A stretch of 64,000 nt of DNA from an uncultured Bacteroidota bacterium. Its GTDB lineage: Bacteria; Bacteroidota; Bacteroidia; JABEUT01. A program made the translations under genes and the position numbers. The stretch covers positions 1-64,000 of the forward strand of contig CAIWVW010000007.1 of NCBI GenBank assembly GCA_903916255.1, written 5' to 3'. Of the stretch, positions 8,021 to 17,089 are shown in pieces. Each line of letters begins with the position of its first letter. The stretch's first letter is position 1. Under the pieces are notes generated by a model. The model made no database searches. It saw only the letters and a list, made by a program, of their open reading frames with translations, and had not been told where the DNA came from.

Positions 8021-9112
8021 TTACCTGACTAAAGTGAATGAGCGTTTCCAATTTATTCCGTTCCAGCGCGATTTTCCTAAACTTTGTTTGAGCGATAAAA
8101 ATATAAAAGAAGCCTTGCCAACAATATGGTCTTCGGGTACAAAGCCCCAGTAGCGCGAATCGTCGGAATTGTCGCGGTTATCGCCCATCATAAAGTAATA
8201 GTTCATTTTAAAAGTGTACGAATCGGCATATTTCCCGTCGATAAAAACAGAGTCGTGCGATACATTCATTTTATGCTTTTCATAAACTGTAATTATTCGT
8301 TCATATAGCAGTAGGCTGTCAGTATTCAGTTTTATGGTTGCCCCTTTTTTAGGGATTATAAGCGGGCCATAGTTATCCTTGTTCCAAAAGGAAAACTTAC
8401 CTCCGGGGAACATGTCAGTGGTTGCATATTCCACCGATACACGGGTAACGGATAATATATTGCTCATTTTGCTTACAGAATCAGCTTCGGCTTCTGTTAA
8501 TAAAAACCGGTATTTGTTGCCGGATGAAACCAATCCGCCTTCGGTAACATGCAGTGTATTGTAAAGGTATGAGCCGAGGCTGTCTATCATTGCATATACT
8601 TCGTAGGAATACTTTGCTTTGGGTGGTGATGCAACCGTTTTCCCATTTATTAAAACTGCCTTGTCGGTTATGGTTAACGTATCGCCAGGCAGGCCAATGC
8701 AGCGTTTCACAAAATTGGCTTTCTTATCGACAGGGGCTCCGTCTTCCGCAGGAAAATTGAAAACTACTATATCGTTTCGTTGAATTTTTCGGTAGCCCAG
8801 CAAGCGGAAATAGGGAAGTTCAATCCATGTTAAATAGGATGGGAATGTTTCAGAAAACGGCAGTTTATTTTTAGTGAATGGAATAGCGAGTAATGTTTCC
8901 GGGAATCTTGGCCCATAAGCTATTTTATTAACCCAGATAAAATCGCCAGCCAACAGTTCATCTTCCATGGATGTGGAAGGGATGAAATAGGTTTCGCCCA
9001 CAAAATTACGCAGGAAGACAACTGTAAGCGTTAGCGCCAGCAGCAAGAGGAATAGTCGCTTGTGGTTACTTAGTCGTAAGTTGTTAGTTGTAAGTTGTGT
9101 GTCATTACCCAT
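8021..9112 (-). CDS. lepB: Signal peptidase I
   Basis: A 363-residue inner-membrane protease that removes signal peptides from exported proteins. One N-terminal hydrophobic segment (about residues 19-36) precedes the catalytic region. The nucleophile is Ser48 in IPSTSMEDELLAGD and the general base Lys136 in FVKRCIGLPGDTL; box E is MGDNRDNSDDSRYWGFVPED near the C-terminus. A long insert of about 110 residues between the Lys box and box E is common in Bacteroidota. The first 16 residues are unusual: residues 3-14 are encoded by a heptamer array (9073-9107), giving a polar TQLTTNNLRLSN leader in front of the membrane anchor. An alternative start inside the array is not available as ATG. The DUF1015 gene follows in the same direction after 21 bases, but with its own -7 box. 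Confidence 0.93.
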   Translation of the reverse strand: MGNDTQLTTNNLRLSNHKRLFLLLLALTLTVVFLRNFVGETYFIPSTSMEDELLAGDFIWVNKIAYGPRFPETLLAIPFTKNKLPFSETFPSYLTWIELPYFRLLGYRKIQRNDIVVFNFPAEDGAPVDKKANFVKRCIGLPGDTLTITDKAVLINGKTVASPPKAKYSYEVYAMIDSLGSYLYNTLHVTEGGLVSSGNKYRFLLTEAEADSVSKMSNILSVTRVSVEYATTDMFPGGKFSFWNKDNYGPLIIPKKGATIKLNTDSLLLYERIITVYEKHKMNVSHDSVFIDGKYADSYTFKMNYYFMMGDNRDNSDDSRYWGFVPEDHIVGKASFIFLSLKQSLGKSRWNGINWKRSFTLVR

Positions 9113-9159
9113 ATAGAATACTATTAGTTGAGCCTTATGACTTACGACCTATCACTTAC
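9073..9159 (+). repeat. Heptamer arrays overlapping the lepB start
   Basis: Five 7-bp units at 9073-9107 (gtcgtaa, gttgtta, gttgtaa, gttgtgt, gtcatta) lie inside the lepB reading frame directly after its ATG. Four opposite-sense units follow at 9132-9159 (gccttat, gacttac, gacctat, cacttac) in the upstream spacer. The pair flanks the translation start of lepB. Confidence 0.7.
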
Positions 9160-9167
9160 CGCTGTCA

Positions 9168-9971
9168 TTAAAAGATTTTTCCGATTTTAAAAATAAGGGT
9201 ATTGAGGCGGAAAACAACATCATTGGAGCCGGCTCTGTTTCCGGTATACACTAAAGGTGAGAGGCCATAGTTATATTCGAAGTTCATATACCAGCCTCTT
9301 TTCCTTTTCTTTTTAGTGTTTCGCTGGTAGCCGATGCTGGCCTCAAAAATGGGGCTGCCAAATGGAGAGAAGAGTTTATAAAGAAAGCTGACATCCTTTT
9401 GTCCCTGATAAACAAGGTAGCCGTTGGAATCATTTGTTACTGTAGAGTTGGCATAAGAAATAAACCTGAATTTAGCGCCGAAGGTGGCATAAATACTGCG
9501 GTTTTTACGGTCGGTGGGGCTCAATGGGAATTTATATAAAACGGGCACCTGAATTTCATTCATTACAATATCATGGTTGTAAACCAAATTATTATCGTAA
9601 AGAAAAGAAGCGCCCGGACTGAAGAAATAGGAATTAAACTGAACCTGGTCCTCCAGTATTTCAAAGCCGACTTCAATATAACAACGCTTTTGCACAGGAA
9701 TTTCTTCTACCAGACCGAAGGTATAGCCCATGCTGGTGGAAATGCCGCTAACGTAATTTGTGTATACGCCTGAAACACTTGCAAAGCCAAATACCAAACC
9801 GGCATCGATACTTGTTTTCCAGGGCCTTCCTGTCGGCTCCTGATAGGGGTGGGGAGAAGGTGGTGTTCCTTCGTGATAATAAAAGGCAGAATTACTGGTC
9901 TGGGAATAACTGTTAATGTTTACCAGCACAATAAAAAGAAAAAGAAAGCCAAGGATTTTCCTGATGGACAT
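9168..9971 (-). CDS. Outer-membrane beta-barrel protein, PorT-like
   Basis: A 267-residue protein with a signal peptide (residues 1-23, ending YSQ). The rest has the alternating aromatic pattern of a small outer-membrane barrel of about eight strands, with VPVLYKFPLSPTDR and YATFGAKFRF resembling the porin-family/PorT-like barrels common in Bacteroidota. The C-terminus (LIFKIGKIF) ends in an aromatic residue, as expected for a barrel recognised by the BAM machinery. A short basic patch (TKKKRKRGWY) would lie in a periplasmic turn or an outer loop. No specific function can be given. A -7 box stands at 10021-10028. The lepB gene lies downstream with a repeat-filled 55-base spacer. Confidence 0.65.
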   Translation of the reverse strand: MSIRKILGFLFLFIVLVNINSYSQTSNSAFYYHEGTPPSPHPYQEPTGRPWKTSIDAGLVFGFASVSGVYTNYVSGISTSMGYTFGLVEEIPVQKRCYIEVGFEILEDQVQFNSYFFSPGASFLYDNNLVYNHDIVMNEIQVPVLYKFPLSPTDRKNRSIYATFGAKFRFISYANSTVTNDSNGYLVYQGQKDVSFLYKLFSPFGSPIFEASIGYQRNTKKKRKRGWYMNFEYNYGLSPLVYTGNRAGSNDVVFRLNTLIFKIGKIF

Positions 9972-10020
9972 TGAAAAGGTTTAGAATAGGAGATTTACGA
10001 ATAAGCCTTCAATTTTGTTT

Positions 10021-10028
10021 CAAAAATA
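10021..10028 (-). promoter_or_regulatory. -7 promoter box (TATTTTTG)
   Basis: TAnnTTTG match on the minus strand 50 bases before the ATG of the barrel gene ending at 9971. Confidence 0.4.
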
Positions 10029-10125
10029 CAAATTTACAAATAGTGGGGGAATTGGGGGATTAGAGGGTGACCGTTTTTTATTTTACCATCCACGGGCAAA
10101 AATACTTCTCTCAAAAAGGTGTCTG

Positions 10126-10188
10126 GCAAAGGCGCAAAGCACGCAAAGTGAAAGCATGAATTTTCTTAGCGAGCTTTGCGTCTTTGCG
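10126..10188. repeat. CAAAG-type inverted repeat
   Basis: The left side carries CGCAAAG words (gcaaaggcgcaaagc, 10126-10140, then another acgcaaag) and the right side the complement (gctttgcgtctttgcg, 10173-10188). The arms pair over about 15 bp with one mismatch. This 'gcaaaggcgcaaag' element is a known type of dispersed intergenic repeat. It sits in the 250-base gap between two minus-strand genes. Confidence 0.7.
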
Positions 10189-10223
10189 GGAAAAAATTTG
10201 TCATCTTTACCAGAAATAGGTAA

Positions 10224-12191
10224 TTAGGCGTTTGTCCTCAACCTGCTGTTCTTAATCCCGTATGTAAAGTAAATCACCATGCCAATAATTAGCCAGATAA
10301 TAAACCGCATCCAGTTAGTAAGGCCGAGTTCGGTAATTAAATAGAAGCAGGACAGAAGCCCGAGAATGGGTATAAGTGACAGATTTTTTATAAAACTTAC
10401 AATCGTCATTGTAATGGATAACAGAACAAAAACCCAAAAGGTAATATTATCTGCAAATACACTTAAACCGCTATCGAATTTTTCATTTTCCGGCACATTA
10501 AGGGTTCTAACTATGGCTGAATATTGGTCATCATTCAATGCGGTTAAATATTTAGTTGCCGAGTCTTTGGTAATCGCCGGACTTGTTATTCTGTCCGGTT
10601 CCTGCGTTAGTTTGGTTTGCATCGTGAGTTGATAAAACTCATCAGCATTTAAGGAACTTACTAATTCATCGGGTGCTTTTAACGAACGGGAATGAAGGAA
10701 ATCATTGCATTTGTCTTTATTAAAATAGAATGCAGAACATGCTACAATCAGCATTAACAGCCCAACCCAATATTTCCCGTTGATATAGGGTACCTGGAAT
10801 TTCCCTTTTACTTTTTCTTCTCTGGGTAAAAGAAGTATACCACCGCACACCAGCGCAAAAGCAAACAAAGTTCCAATGCTTGTAAGGTCGGTTACTAAAT
10901 CTGAATCAAGAAACAGAGCGGGAATTCCTACCATTAATCCGGTCATAATGGTAGCAAATCCGGGGGTGTGATACTTAGGATGCAATTTTGAAAAGCGTTT
11001 AGGTAATAACCCATCACGGCTCATACTCATCCATATTCTCGGTTGGCCCAATTGGAATACAAGCAATACGCTGGTTGTGGCTATTACTGCGCTCAATGCT
11101 ATTATTCCGCTTAACCAGCTCAGTCCTTTTTGCTGGAAAGCATCAGCCAGGAAATCGCCTACATTAAGGTGGGTATAATTTACCATGCCTGTTAACACCA
11201 AAGCCAGTACTATATATAACACCGTGCAAATAATGAGCGAATACATCATTCCGCGCGGTAAATCACGCTGCGGGTTTTTACATTCTTCCGCTGTAGTTGA
11301 AATAGCATCGAAACCGATATAGGCAAAGAACACATCAGATACTCCGCGCATCACGCCGCCGAATCCGTTTGGTACAAAAGGTGTCCAGTTGGAAGTATTT
11401 ACATAAAAGAAGCCGATGGCAATTACGAGCATAATTACTATCAGCTTAAAGGCTACCATCAGGTTACTCGAGGTTCTTGATTCGCGAATGCCGACAAATA
11501 CCAGCCATGTAATAAAGAAGGTAACAACCAGTGCCGGAAGGTTAATAATAAATGGTATGGAGCCTATATGCGGAGCGTTGTTCCAAAGGGTATTCATTCC
11601 AGCTACATCGGCTGGAACGGGTAAATGCTTGGCAGTTAAATCAACAAACGAATTATGCCCTAAATAAATTTGTCGGAAACTGTTGGACAGGTAATCAGGG
11701 ATATGCAAACTGAAACCAATATTCGGAAAGCGCTGATGCAGGCCGGTATCCATTTTATCTAAAAAACTGGTAAAGTTGCTCGACCAGGAGTTTGCAACTA
11801 CAATATTACCGATGGCATATTCCATAATTAAATCCCATCCGATAATCCATGCAATTATTTCACCAAATGCGACATACGAATACGTATAGGCACTACCCGA
11901 TATTGGAACGCGTGAAGCAAATTCGGCATAGCAAAGCGCAGAAAATGCACATACCACAGCGGTAATCATGAACAGGAAAATAACGCCCGGTCCGCCGAAA
12001 TAACATGCTTTGCCAACGGTCGAGAAAATCCCGGCACCAATGATGGCGGCAATTCCCAAAGCGGTAAGGTCGCGCACCGACAGCACCCTATTCAGGGCAT
12101 TACCATGTTCGCCATGCTCGTCTTTTTCAAGCTGGGCAAGGATTTGTTCCTGCGATTTTTTTTGAAATAATTTTTCTGAAATTTTTGACAT
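10224..12191 (-). CDS. APC-family amino acid permease (cationic amino acid transporter type)
   Basis: A 655-residue polytopic membrane protein. The consensus helix-1 motif GIAAIIGAGIFSTVGKAC and the following CYAEFASRVPISGSAYTYSY are those of the CAT/YhdG branch of the amino acid-polyamine-organocation superfamily, which moves amino acids across the inner membrane. About 12-14 hydrophobic segments are visible. Odd: near the C-terminus a soluble insert of about 85-90 residues (from FNKDKCNDFLHSRS to FDSGLSVFADN) separates two membrane segments, longer than usual. I take the ATG at 12191; a TTG one codon upstream is also in frame. The upstream gene on the same strand ends 15 bases away, so the two may be co-transcribed. 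Confidence 0.88.
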   Translation of the reverse strand: MSKISEKLFQKKSQEQILAQLEKDEHGEHGNALNRVLSVRDLTALGIAAIIGAGIFSTVGKACYFGGPGVIFLFMITAVVCAFSALCYAEFASRVPISGSAYTYSYVAFGEIIAWIIGWDLIMEYAIGNIVVANSWSSNFTSFLDKMDTGLHQRFPNIGFSLHIPDYLSNSFRQIYLGHNSFVDLTAKHLPVPADVAGMNTLWNNAPHIGSIPFIINLPALVVTFFITWLVFVGIRESRTSSNLMVAFKLIVIMLVIAIGFFYVNTSNWTPFVPNGFGGVMRGVSDVFFAYIGFDAISTTAEECKNPQRDLPRGMMYSLIICTVLYIVLALVLTGMVNYTHLNVGDFLADAFQQKGLSWLSGIIALSAVIATTSVLLVFQLGQPRIWMSMSRDGLLPKRFSKLHPKYHTPGFATIMTGLMVGIPALFLDSDLVTDLTSIGTLFAFALVCGGILLLPREEKVKGKFQVPYINGKYWVGLLMLIVACSAFYFNKDKCNDFLHSRSLKAPDELVSSLNADEFYQLTMQTKLTQEPDRITSPAITKDSATKYLTALNDDQYSAIVRTLNVPENEKFDSGLSVFADNITFWVFVLLSITMTIVSFIKNLSLIPILGLLSCFYLITELGLTNWMRFIIWLIIGMVIYFTYGIKNSRLRTNA

Positions 12192-12204
12192 CAACTAATA
12201 GCTA

Positions 12205-12239
12205 TTTTATTTTTCGTTTTTCATTTTTGGCTTTTCATT
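12205..12239 (-). repeat. Heptamer array at the end of a coding region
   Basis: Read on the minus strand, five units: aatgaaa, agccaaa, aatgaaa, aacgaaa, aataaaa. They encode the last residues (NEKPKMKNEK) and the stop codon of the membrane protein that ends at 12207. Confidence 0.65.
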
Positions 12240-13859
12240 TGTTCCTATTATTAGCAGCAGCAAAATAAACATAAAAGGAATAACCACCGACTTGTAACGT
12301 TCAATTCCGCCTAAAATGGGCGTTACCAGCCCGATTAAGATTAACATTGCCATACAATAAGTAAGGCAGAATAAAACCAAATCCATATTGCCAATGGGGC
12401 GTTTAATAAAGAAAAGCGCTACCGTAAAAAGAAGCAATACAAAGATGTTTTCGCCGCAATAAATGGCCTGCATGGCCGAATGAATTTGCCAGGGATAGGG
12501 CAGAAGCATGGAAACATCCAGCGCAACAGGAATATGGGCAATCAGGCTGAGAATAGTTGGTTTTATGGGGTCAATAATAATGCGGCTATTGGCGGTTTCT
12601 ATATAGTTGTAAACCCAATAAGCGGTGCTATCGGTGGAGGCGGTGTGCAGCGTATCCTTATTTCCAAGCTGAATCAGGGAATAGGCAGTCCCTTTTCGCA
12701 AAGCATAGGGAGCTCTGTGGTTGGTTTTATATTCGGAATACCAAAATGGTTTTCCTGCCACATACTGTATTCCCTTTTTGAGAACACTGTCTGCCCAAGT
12801 ATTCAGCGGGAGTATGTTAACCGTATCTTTCACTGAAATGAAAGCATATTTAGTGGAGTCTTTCATATTCTCCAGATACACGCCACCTTTACTTATCCGA
12901 TTAAAATCAGTTTGCTTATCCGATAGCATTTGCAAGGGATTATGCTTGCTGCCAAGCAGTGAAGGAAATACAGCCGGCTGAATATATATAACAAGAACAA
13001 GGATATAACAAATAAGAGGATGTCTTCCAAAAAATCCGGTTCTCTTAATCAGGAATTGTGCCACTAAGCCGGGCAAAAGGCAAAGCAATACATATGCTTT
13101 TACTTCATAAAGAAGGATAACACCTGCAATGAAATATACGCTGTAAGATACAATCCTTTCCCTGGCCACTGACCATTGACCATTGACTGCTTTGAAAAAA
13201 TAATAAATCGTTGACCCTAAACCAAGCCATACAAGCCCTTCTTTCAGTATGCCTGAACTCCATAATATGACAGAAGGGAAAAGAAAAACAGCCGCAAAAA
13301 GAAGGTTGCCTCCGGTTACGGGAAATGGATAAAAAGCTTTGAAAATATAAGTAAGCCCTGTAAGCGCAATAAAGCACATAAAAATTACATGCACGCCATA
13401 ATGCCCCTGTGAAAAAAGCATGAAAAAGGCATTCAGGCGGATAATAAAATGGCTGTTATTATATAGTGTCGAGTCATATCCATTATCCCAACTGTTCATA
13501 GTATGATAAATGGTTTGGTAGCGGCTGTTAGCGTCGCCAATGCCGGTAAGGAGCGTTAGATAATCTTTTACACTTGTGTGCAGCGTGGCGAAAATCATTT
13601 TACCGTCGTCGTAATATTTGAATACATCGCTGGTAATGCGGTTTTTGTAAATATGGGTATAGATATACCAAAGGCCCATGCCAAACAACAGTTTCAGGCA
13701 GAACGCACCCAGAAAATAGATGTTGCCGAACGTACCTGCCCTGAACCACTTGCTTTTTAAAATAAAAACAGCAAATAATAAAAAATAAAACAGGCAGAAG
13801 AGTGTATCGGACATCCGGCAGGGTATATATTTTTCAAAAATAGATAAAAAGAGTTCCAT
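12207..13859 (-). CDS. Polytopic membrane protein of unknown function
   Basis: A 550-residue protein with roughly ten to twelve hydrophobic segments, two of them before residue 70, and a soluble region of about 120 residues (about 300-420) between membrane parts. The general design recalls polysaccharide polymerases or lipid-linked sugar transferases, but I see no diagnostic motif and give no function. Two heptamer repeats lie inside the frame: one encodes the short polar loop NGQWSVARE between membrane segments (13163-13190) and one the charged C-terminal tail (12205-12239). The permease gene follows 15 bases downstream. The frame starts at the ATG 13857-13859. Confidence 0.65.
   Translation of the reverse strand: MELFLSIFEKYIPCRMSDTLFCLFYFLLFAVFILKSKWFRAGTFGNIYFLGAFCLKLLFGMGLWYIYTHIYKNRITSDVFKYYDDGKMIFATLHTSVKDYLTLLTGIGDANSRYQTIYHTMNSWDNGYDSTLYNNSHFIIRLNAFFMLFSQGHYGVHVIFMCFIALTGLTYIFKAFYPFPVTGGNLLFAAVFLFPSVILWSSGILKEGLVWLGLGSTIYYFFKAVNGQWSVARERIVSYSVYFIAGVILLYEVKAYVLLCLLPGLVAQFLIKRTGFFGRHPLICYILVLVIYIQPAVFPSLLGSKHNPLQMLSDKQTDFNRISKGGVYLENMKDSTKYAFISVKDTVNILPLNTWADSVLKKGIQYVAGKPFWYSEYKTNHRAPYALRKGTAYSLIQLGNKDTLHTASTDSTAYWVYNYIETANSRIIIDPIKPTILSLIAHIPVALDVSMLLPYPWQIHSAMQAIYCGENIFVLLLFTVALFFIKRPIGNMDLVLFCLTYCMAMLILIGLVTPILGGIERYKSVVIPFMFILLLLIIGTNEKPKMKNEK
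13163..13190 (-). repeat. Heptamer array inside a coding region
   Basis: Four units on the minus strand: gcagtca, atggtca, atggtca, gtggcca. The array keeps the frame and encodes AVNGQWSVA in a loop of the membrane protein. The word 'atggtca' is unlike the gttgaaa type seen at other loci but has the same 7-bp period. Confidence 0.65.
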
Positions 13860-13956
13860 GACATATTACTGCCATTCAACTGACAAAAATCAGGCGGATA
13901 ATTAATGGAATAGTATACTATTGTATTCGTTAATCCCTGATAAATATACATACTAC

Positions 13957-14532
13957 ATGAGGAGAATTATAGCGCTTATAGCACTTTTCGGAATAGTTGG
14001 AGCCTGCAATCAAACCCCTGAAATGCGGGCATTCGATAAATACAAAAAACACATACCGCTTTTAAAATTTCCATATAAAAATTCATGCTCTGATGCTATT
14101 TCGCCGGCAAAGCTGAATATTTCCGACAGCCTGCTGAAAAAATACGGGCCTCCCGGAACTACAGGAATTATTGGTATCATAAAGGATACCGATTACTATA
14201 CAGCTATTCTATATGTGGTATCGGGCGACAGGCAGTATCCTGTTATACAGACACTGAACCCCGAAGGAACCCGCCTGAATGATATTGGATTGATAAACGG
14301 CGTTTGTTGCGGTACAGATGAAAGTTGCAATGGATATTCCTGGGGCGAAATAACCGGTGACATGCGTGTTATTCTGCGCGATTCAGAAAGGGTTTATGAA
14401 AAGGATTCCCTTACCCATGCGTATTCTAAAGTAAAGTTTAAGGACATTAATACTATGGATGTTTACCACATAACCGACTCAGGTTATATTCGGATAGATA
14501 GTTCGCAGCTTAAACGGGTGGCAAGTAAATAA
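13957..14532 (+). CDS. Lipoprotein of unknown function
   Basis: A 191-residue protein beginning MRRIIALIALFGIVGAC, a lipoprotein signal peptide with the lipobox IVGAC; the mature protein would start at Cys17. The following residues contain no family I recognise. It has a cluster of cysteines in the middle (GVCCGTDESCNG), possibly a disulphide-rich loop in the cell envelope. A TTG 36 bases upstream would add residues in front of the signal peptide, so I prefer the ATG at 13957. The gene ends in a shared terminator hairpin (14560-14590) and is convergent with the next gene. Confidence 0.65.
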   Translation: MRRIIALIALFGIVGACNQTPEMRAFDKYKKHIPLLKFPYKNSCSDAISPAKLNISDSLLKKYGPPGTTGIIGIIKDTDYYTAILYVVSGDRQYPVIQTLNPEGTRLNDIGLINGVCCGTDESCNGYSWGEITGDMRVILRDSERVYEKDSLTHAYSKVKFKDINTMDVYHITDSGYIRIDSSQLKRVASK

Positions 14533-14559
14533 AAATTATTCAAATCTGGCAACATAAAA

Positions 14560-14590
14560 ATGCCCATAAGTTTTACTTATGGGCATTTTT
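14560..14590. terminator. Bidirectional intrinsic terminator
   Basis: Perfect 11-bp arms ATGCCCATAAG (14560-14570) and CTTATGGGCAT (14576-14586) with a five-base loop, A-run before and T-run after. It lies between the convergent genes ending at 14532 and 14620. Confidence 0.85.
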
Positions 14591-14619
14591 TTAGTTGTGT
14601 ATCCTGTTGATTTGTAGTA

Positions 14620-16860
14620 TTATGGATGAACGATTAGTGTTGCCATAGCATCATAATTTAAAGTGGTAGTGTTTGGAATGTTTGCATTCAAGGTGTAGGA
14701 TGTTGAACCGGTTGTATATTGCATATAAGCAGCGCTATTGTTATAAACCGAATTTCCTGTAACACTACCTAAACTAACAGCAGAATTTGTCCCGGTCCAA
14801 GAATCTGTAACAGAAGAGATAGCGCAATTATAATCTGAAAAACCACCTATGATAATACCATTAGCAGTTGCGGGGACTGTATTGGCACAGCTTAAAGACG
14901 TGCCTGAACAAGTGCCGAGTGCATTCGTCGTAGTTCCAGCTACCACGAAACTTGTGAGGGTTCCCTGTGTTGGGGCCGTACAAAATCCCTCTAAAGAGGC
15001 GCAGAAAATAGCAGGGTAGCCATCCCAACGTGCTGTAGTTATAGTGACTGTGTAAGTACCTGCCGTTGGAGCTGCAAACGCATAGATAGCTGAAGACATA
15101 TAATCACTGGCAACCTTGGACACCTGCGGGCTAAATGCCGCAATAGTAGCTGCTCCGCTTACAGCAAGCGTTCCATTATAGGCTGTTGCAGTAGTAACAT
15201 CATATGCATCCACTACCACCACCACAATCTCATTAGCTGCATGTGTTGTTATGCTGGATGTAAAAGGGCTGGCGCTGGTTCCAGGGTTGGCGACACTGGT
15301 AGCATCTACATACAATGAAGGAGTGCCGACCGTGTATGAAATAATATTAGATTGTGTATTTCCACCGCAGGTGGTTTCTATACAATATAAGTTAACCGTT
15401 CCCGAACCGATATTTAACACAAGCGAGTTTGTTCCCTGACCGCTTACATATGTTACTGCTGTTCCCGAATAAACCCAATTATAAAGAGTTCCGGCAACGG
15501 CTGTTACGCTGTATGTAACACTGCCCGGTACGGTACATTCCGAACCCGGCCCGCTTATCGTGAATGCTGTTGGTGCTGCGGCTGAACCCGGCACAGAGAA
15601 GGGATACCAGCCCGAACCATTATAAAATTCCGGACATCCTATGGTACTGTTATAAATTACTTCACCAGCTACTGGAGAAGCTATGTTAACCCCCGGATTT
15701 GTATTAGTGGCAAGCAAAAATGCCTGATTCGTGGTATTCGATAAATCCAGGTTAGCAGATGATTTAGGTAAATTATTGCCAATTCCAACTTGTCCTGAAA
15801 CAATCATTCCATTGGAAGGTGCTGCATTTGTACCGGAATAAGAACCAACCGTAACGCCCCCGTTAACATCCAGTTGGCTGACCGGGGATGATTGGTTTAC
15901 ACCTACCTTACCGGTAGAATTTCCAATAACAACAGTGCCTGTACCACCGTTACCAATCGTGGTGGCTGAAGAACCGGAGTTGTTTAAATTAATGGCGCCT
16001 CCGGCAACAGTAAGCGCATTTCCGGCTTGAGTGATGGTAGTAGGGTTTACCGATAAGGTTCCACCCAGCTGAACATTATTGGATGTTACGCTAAGTCCGT
16101 TATTTGCTGAAACAACACCATTATTTGTCAGGGTTAAAGTGCCACCTGCACCTTCGGTAATTGTTCCGCCGCCTGACATTCCTGTACCCGGGCTGATGGT
16201 AAACTGGGTATTACCCTGAACGGCTGTTCCGGCAGTACTTCCATACGATACTCCCCAGTTGCTGATTGCAGCAGAGCCATTGTATGTTGAACCGGTTAAT
16301 CCTGTGCCGGGGCTAAGGTTTTGCATACCGATGGATGCAGGTGTAATAGTTTTATTTGTTTCTGAAGTAATTTGTCCTTGTGCATTCACCGTTATTTGTG
16401 GAACAACAGATGTGCTGCCATAAGTGCCTGCTGTTACTCCGGAGTTTGCAAGGCCCACCGTGGCAGCTGAAGTTCCATTATAAGTAAAAGAAGTTATCCC
16501 CGTTCCTGCGGTAAGGTTTGCACCTGCCACGCTGCTGCCGGAGTTAAATAAATAATCCCAATGTGAACCATCCCAATAATAGTAGCCCGCTCCGAAAGGC
16601 ATACCGCTATTAGTGTTCCAAACAATCATGCCTGTTGTAGGGGCCGGTATGGTCAGAATATCCGTATTATTGGCCAAACTCACATTCGGCATAAGGAAAC
16701 CTAAATGTGCATTGGATGCATCACTCAAATCTAAAATGGCAGGGTTTGTAGATGCTGCTCCTGCAACGTTCATGGATATGTTCCCGGTTTGAGAATAGAT
16801 TATAGGGGAGATGCAAAAACTTACCGCCGCTAAAGCAGTTTTAATATTTCTAAAATTCAT
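14620..16860 (-). CDS. Secreted repeat-rich surface protein, tail-fibre-like
   Basis: A 746-residue protein with a signal peptide (MNFRNIKTALAAVSFCISPIIYSQ). Residues to about 400 are low-complexity Gly/Ser/Thr/Asn-rich, with the phrase VGVNQSSPVSQLDVNGGVTVG that is typical of Bacteroidota 'tail fibre-like' surface proteins. An immunoglobulin-like segment follows (FTISGPGSECTVPGSVTYSV to VNLYCIETTCGG), then a C-terminal beta-rich region. It ends LIVHP without a T9SS sorting domain, so its surface anchoring is unclear. An earlier ATG at 16939-16941 is in frame, but the -7 box at 16894-16901 lies between, so a transcript would start downstream of it; I use 16860. Catalytic motifs are absent; adhesion is a guess. 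Confidence 0.65.
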   Translation of the reverse strand: MNFRNIKTALAAVSFCISPIIYSQTGNISMNVAGAASTNPAILDLSDASNAHLGFLMPNVSLANNTDILTIPAPTTGMIVWNTNSGMPFGAGYYYWDGSHWDYLFNSGSSVAGANLTAGTGITSFTYNGTSAATVGLANSGVTAGTYGSTSVVPQITVNAQGQITSETNKTITPASIGMQNLSPGTGLTGSTYNGSAAISNWGVSYGSTAGTAVQGNTQFTISPGTGMSGGGTITEGAGGTLTLTNNGVVSANNGLSVTSNNVQLGGTLSVNPTTITQAGNALTVAGGAINLNNSGSSATTIGNGGTGTVVIGNSTGKVGVNQSSPVSQLDVNGGVTVGSYSGTNAAPSNGMIVSGQVGIGNNLPKSSANLDLSNTTNQAFLLATNTNPGVNIASPVAGEVIYNSTIGCPEFYNGSGWYPFSVPGSAAAPTAFTISGPGSECTVPGSVTYSVTAVAGTLYNWVYSGTAVTYVSGQGTNSLVLNIGSGTVNLYCIETTCGGNTQSNIISYTVGTPSLYVDATSVANPGTSASPFTSSITTHAANEIVVVVVDAYDVTTATAYNGTLAVSGAATIAAFSPQVSKVASDYMSSAIYAFAAPTAGTYTVTITTARWDGYPAIFCASLEGFCTAPTQGTLTSFVVAGTTTNALGTCSGTSLSCANTVPATANGIIIGGFSDYNCAISSVTDSWTGTNSAVSLGSVTGNSVYNNSAAYMQYTTGSTSYTLNANIPNTTTLNYDAMATLIVHP

Positions 16861-16893
16861 GATTTTAAGTAAAATAGTATATATCAGGTTCCT

Positions 16894-16901
16894 CAAATGT
16901 A
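16894..16901 (-). promoter_or_regulatory. -7 promoter box (TACATTTG)
   Basis: TAnnTTTG match on the minus strand, 33 bases before the ATG at 16860. It decides against the longer in-frame start at 16941. Confidence 0.5.
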
Positions 16902-17089
16902 AAATATTTTTCAATCCCGCTGTTGATGTTTCACTTTGCAATAAGCATACCGATAAAAATGAAACAATATAATATTTTAATTATCAAAGTATTATGATTT
17001 TTTCGGGCTGAACAGATGCCTTGGTAAATTTAACAAAAAGGGGGTGTGATGTAAGCTTAAAATTACTTCGGAAACGGAAAAACACTTAA

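Noticed and set aside
16861..16941. Longer N-terminus for the tail-fibre-like protein
   Set aside because: It would put 27 residues before a perfect signal peptide, and the promoter box lies inside this stretch.
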